This document shows positions 5,277 through 7,401 of a DNA stretch of 7,401 nt, one piece after another. Location: contig JAQGOW010000398.1 in assembly GCA_028293405.1 (NCBI GenBank), positions 1-7,401 of the forward strand, given 5' to 3'. Numbering within the stretch: the first letter of the stretch is position 1; each line of letters starts with the position of its first letter. The DNA is from Verrucomicrobiales bacterium. Lineage in GTDB: Bacteria > Verrucomicrobiota > Verrucomicrobiia > Limisphaerales > Palsa-1400. The position numbers were made by a program, and so were the translations under genes. Under the pieces are notes generated by a model. It searched no databases. It was not told where the DNA came from and saw nothing but the letters and a program-made list of their open reading frames with translations.

Positions 5277-6875
5277 GTGAAGCCTGAACAAAAAGTTAAA
5301 AGCATTGCTAAGCCAAACGCCGAACCGATTCGCGTCGGCCTCATCTCCCTTGGTTGCGCCAAGAATCTCGTCGACGCCGAAATTATGCTCGGCTCGCTGT
5401 TGAAAGATGGCATTCAAATTACGAACGACGCGAGTGAAGCGGATGTTGTCATCGTTAACACCTGCTCGTTCATTGAATCCGCGCAGCAGGAAAGTATTGA
5501 TGCCATTTTGGAATCAGACGAATTGCGCAATGCCCGCAAGCCTCATCAAGGGCTGATTGTTTCCGGCTGTTTGCCGCAACGGTATCGCGATGAACTGCCG
5601 ACTTTGCTGCCGGAAGTGGACGCTTTCATGGGCATCGATCAAGTCGCGCAAGCGCCGCAGATTGTTCGCATGGCGCTCGAACGACGAAAGTCCAAGGGCC
5701 CCGCCCCCGTTAAAGGACCGAAGACGAAACGCTCGCTGCCGTTTAAACCCGAGCCAGAAGTCGCGGCTCCGTTGGTCGAAGTAAACGCGCGGCCGATTTA
5801 CGTGCAGGATTTTGATACACCGCGCTTTCGTCTCACGCCGAAACATTTTGCTTACGTTAAAATCGCTGAAGGCTGCAATCATCCGTGCACCTTCTGCATT
5901 ATCCCGCGCATGCGCGGATCGCATCGCAGTCGCACGCAAAAGGACGTTGTTACGGAAGCCAAGGCGCTCGTGGCGGATGGCGTTAAAGAACTTAATTTAA
6001 TTTCGCAGGACTCGACTTATTACGGTCTCGACCTGCGCGCGAATCATAGTCGCGCCATTTCATCGCCGGAAAAATTTTCAGCTGCAGCAAACTCGCTTCC
6101 GACTGACGCGACGACTCTCTGCACCTTGTTGCGCGAGCTAAATGCGATTCCCGGCAATTTCTGGATTCGCCTGCTCTATACGCATCCGGCGCATTGGACT
6201 GATGAGTTGATCAAGACGATTGCCGAGTGTCCGAAGGTCGCGCGCTATATTGATATCCCGCTGCAACATATCCACGGCAACATGCTCGAGCGCATGCGCC
6301 GCGAAACTTCGCAGCAATATATTGTCGATCTCATCGCCAAAATTCGTGCCGGTATCCCGGGCATCGCGATTCGCACGACGTTCATCGTCGGTTTTCCCGG
6401 CGAGACTGATGAGTATTTTCAGACGCTGCTCGATTTCGTCCGGACCACCCGCTTCGAACGCCTTGGCGTGTTCACTTACTCGCAACAAGACGGCACGCGC
6501 GCCGGGAAGATGGAAGGCCAGATCCCGGACAAAGTTAAATTTCAACGCCAAAAATTGGCAATGGCTGCGCAACAGAAAATTTCGCGCGAAATCTCTCAAT
6601 CATTTGTCGGTCGCAAGATAAAAGTGCTCTGCGAAGGCGAAGCGACTGCTGAAGCTTTGCAGAAAGCGAACGTCAGTTCGTGGGAACACGGGCTGATTCG
6701 CGGCGCGAGCAACGAGCTGGAAATGAAACTTCCCTCAAAATTTGTAGTTGCGCGAGGTGAGGCGGATGCGCCAGATATTGATGGTCGTGTGTATATTAAA
6801 CGCCATCTGTCGGCCGGCCAGTTTGCGGAGGTCAAGATTATCGGTCATACAGAATACGATCTGATCGCTGAATGA
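5277..6875 (+). CDS. rimO: Ribosomal protein S12 methylthiotransferase (RimO)
   Basis: RimO is a radical-SAM methylthiotransferase that adds a methylthio group to the conserved aspartate of ribosomal protein S12 (Asp88 in E. coli). Domains in order are the N-terminal UPF0004/MTTase domain (about 18-135) with cluster cysteines Cys27 (SLGCAKN), Cys63 (NTCSF) and Cys98 (SGCLPQ); the radical-SAM core (about 188-435) with Cys200, Cys204 and Cys207 in GCNHPCTFCIIP; and a C-terminal TRAM domain (about 441-532) ending in EYDLIAE. The SLGCAKNLVD opening and ADAPDIDG in the TRAM favour RimO over MiaB. At 532 residues it is well above the 441 of E. coli RimO. Extra sequence lies in a Lys/Pro-rich linker (about 136-175), after the ISQDSTYYG strand (about 255-278), and within the TRAM domain (about 455-492). 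The start is GTG at 5277, since no ATG precedes the first motif. The stop overlaps the pgsA start by 4 bases. Confidence 0.95.
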   Translation: MKPEQKVKSIAKPNAEPIRVGLISLGCAKNLVDAEIMLGSLLKDGIQITNDASEADVVIVNTCSFIESAQQESIDAILESDELRNARKPHQGLIVSGCLPQRYRDELPTLLPEVDAFMGIDQVAQAPQIVRMALERRKSKGPAPVKGPKTKRSLPFKPEPEVAAPLVEVNARPIYVQDFDTPRFRLTPKHFAYVKIAEGCNHPCTFCIIPRMRGSHRSRTQKDVVTEAKALVADGVKELNLISQDSTYYGLDLRANHSRAISSPEKFSAAANSLPTDATTLCTLLRELNAIPGNFWIRLLYTHPAHWTDELIKTIAECPKVARYIDIPLQHIHGNMLERMRRETSQQYIVDLIAKIRAGIPGIAIRTTFIVGFPGETDEYFQTLLDFVRTTRFERLGVFTYSQQDGTRAGKMEGQIPDKVKFQRQKLAMAAQQKISREISQSFVGRKIKVLCEGEATAEALQKANVSSWEHGLIRGASNELEMKLPSKFVVARGEADAPDIDGRVYIKRHLSAGQFAEVKIIGHTEYDLIAE

Positions 6876-7401
6876 ACGTACCGAACAAACTAACGCTGTC
6901 GCGCCTGGTCCTCACGTTAGCATTTCTCTTCGTCATTTTTTTAGACCCAAATCCATGGCGCGAAACGGTCGCGCTCTTTCTCTTCAGCGTCGCCAGTATT
7001 ACCGATTATTTCTACGGTATGATCGCCCGTCGCGACAAACTCATCACGAATTTCGGCATCCTGATGGATCCGCTGGCGGACAAAATTCTCGTCTGCTCCG
7101 CGTTCATCGCGTTTGTCGGCCACGGCTGGATTTCAGCGTGGATGATTGTGGTCGTGGTCTCACGTGAACTGTCCATCACTGGTTTGCGTCTCCTCGCCGC
7201 TTCACAACACGTCGTTCTCGCCGCCGAACGCTTCGGCAAACACAAAACGATTTCGCAAATTATCGCGATCATTTCCATTCTCGTGCTCAAAGGCTATCCA
7301 CACTGGGGCAAGTTCGGGGAAGTCGTCGTTGGTTTTGAAATCGGTGGAAAACCGTGGGTTGTCTGGTTCACGCAAATGGCATTGTGGGTCGCCATCGTTC
7401 T
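6872..7401 (+). CDS. pgsA: CDP-diacylglycerol-glycerol-3-phosphate 3-phosphatidyltransferase (PgsA), partial, with altered active-site motif
   Basis: PgsA makes phosphatidylglycerol phosphate from CDP-diacylglycerol and glycerol-3-phosphate in the inner membrane. The window holds 176 complete codons; the C-terminus is cut off by the window edge. The opening NVPNKLTLSRL (2-12) is typical, and hydrophobic segments lie at about 12-24, 33-43, 73-84, 88-96 and 129-138. The CDP-alcohol phosphotransferase signature, Asp-x2-Asp-Gly-x2-Ala-Arg-x8-Gly-x3-Asp-x3-Asp, is present as Asp45, Gly49, Ala52, Arg53, Gly62, Asp66 and Asp70, but the second Asp is Tyr48 (codon TAC at 7013-7015). That position is Asp in E. 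coli (TDWFDG) and B. subtilis (TDWVDG) PgsA. Downstream SRELSITGLR (97-106) and GKHKT (122-126) match PgsA rather than other family members. The ATG overlaps the rimO stop in an ATGA junction, implying translational coupling. The identity is secure, but activity is in doubt because of Tyr48. Confidence 0.93.
   Translation, partial: MNVPNKLTLSRLVLTLAFLFVIFLDPNPWRETVALFLFSVASITDYFYGMIARRDKLITNFGILMDPLADKILVCSAFIAFVGHGWISAWMIVVVVSRELSITGLRLLAASQHVVLAAERFGKHKTISQIIAIISILVLKGYPHWGKFGEVVVGFEIGGKPWVVWFTQMALWVAIV

Noticed and set aside
6138..6599. 153-residue minus-strand frame inside rimO
   Set aside because: It is the antisense shadow of strongly conserved radical-SAM sequence, with no recognisable domain.

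Overview
The window is a compact piece of bacterial chromosome with eight protein-coding genes, all in closely packed housekeeping or metabolic arrangements. An lpxA gene implies a Gram-negative envelope with lipid A. A DUF5069 protein, a RimO longer than the usual form, no visible Shine-Dalgarno motif before any of the eight starts, and the protein sequence style together suggest a Verrucomicrobiota genome, possibly of the Pedosphaera/Limisphaerales type. That placement is inference from family knowledge and was not tested by a search.

Layout. Positions 1-249 are non-coding and hold several inverted repeats that look like a REP-type intergenic element. A DUF5069 gene follows on the + strand (250-672). 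A 59-bp convergent gap with a heptamer tandem repeat separates it from a minus-strand pair, radC then lpxA (2244 down to 732), whose stop and start are one base apart. Divergent from radC is a muconate-lactonizing-type enolase superfamily gene on the + strand (2302-3486). Its end overlaps by 4 bp the end of a minus-strand SAM-dependent methyltransferase (4205-3483). Divergent from that is a secreted alpha/beta-hydrolase-like protein (4274-5215). It is followed by rimO (5277-6875), which overlaps pgsA by 4 bp (6872 to the window edge, incomplete at its C-terminus).

The genes do not form one pathway. lpxA (lipid A synthesis) and pgsA (phosphatidylglycerol synthesis) both build the envelope. rimO modifies ribosomal protein S12, and radC is a JAMM-fold protein of unsettled role. 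The enolase superfamily enzyme, the methyltransferase and the secreted hydrolase-like protein have no assigned substrates. I see no mobile element gene, CRISPR array, tRNA, rRNA, phage module or evident novel multi-gene system. The most notable observation is in pgsA: the second aspartate of the CDP-alcohol phosphotransferase signature is a tyrosine (codon 48, TAC), while the rest of the signature is intact.
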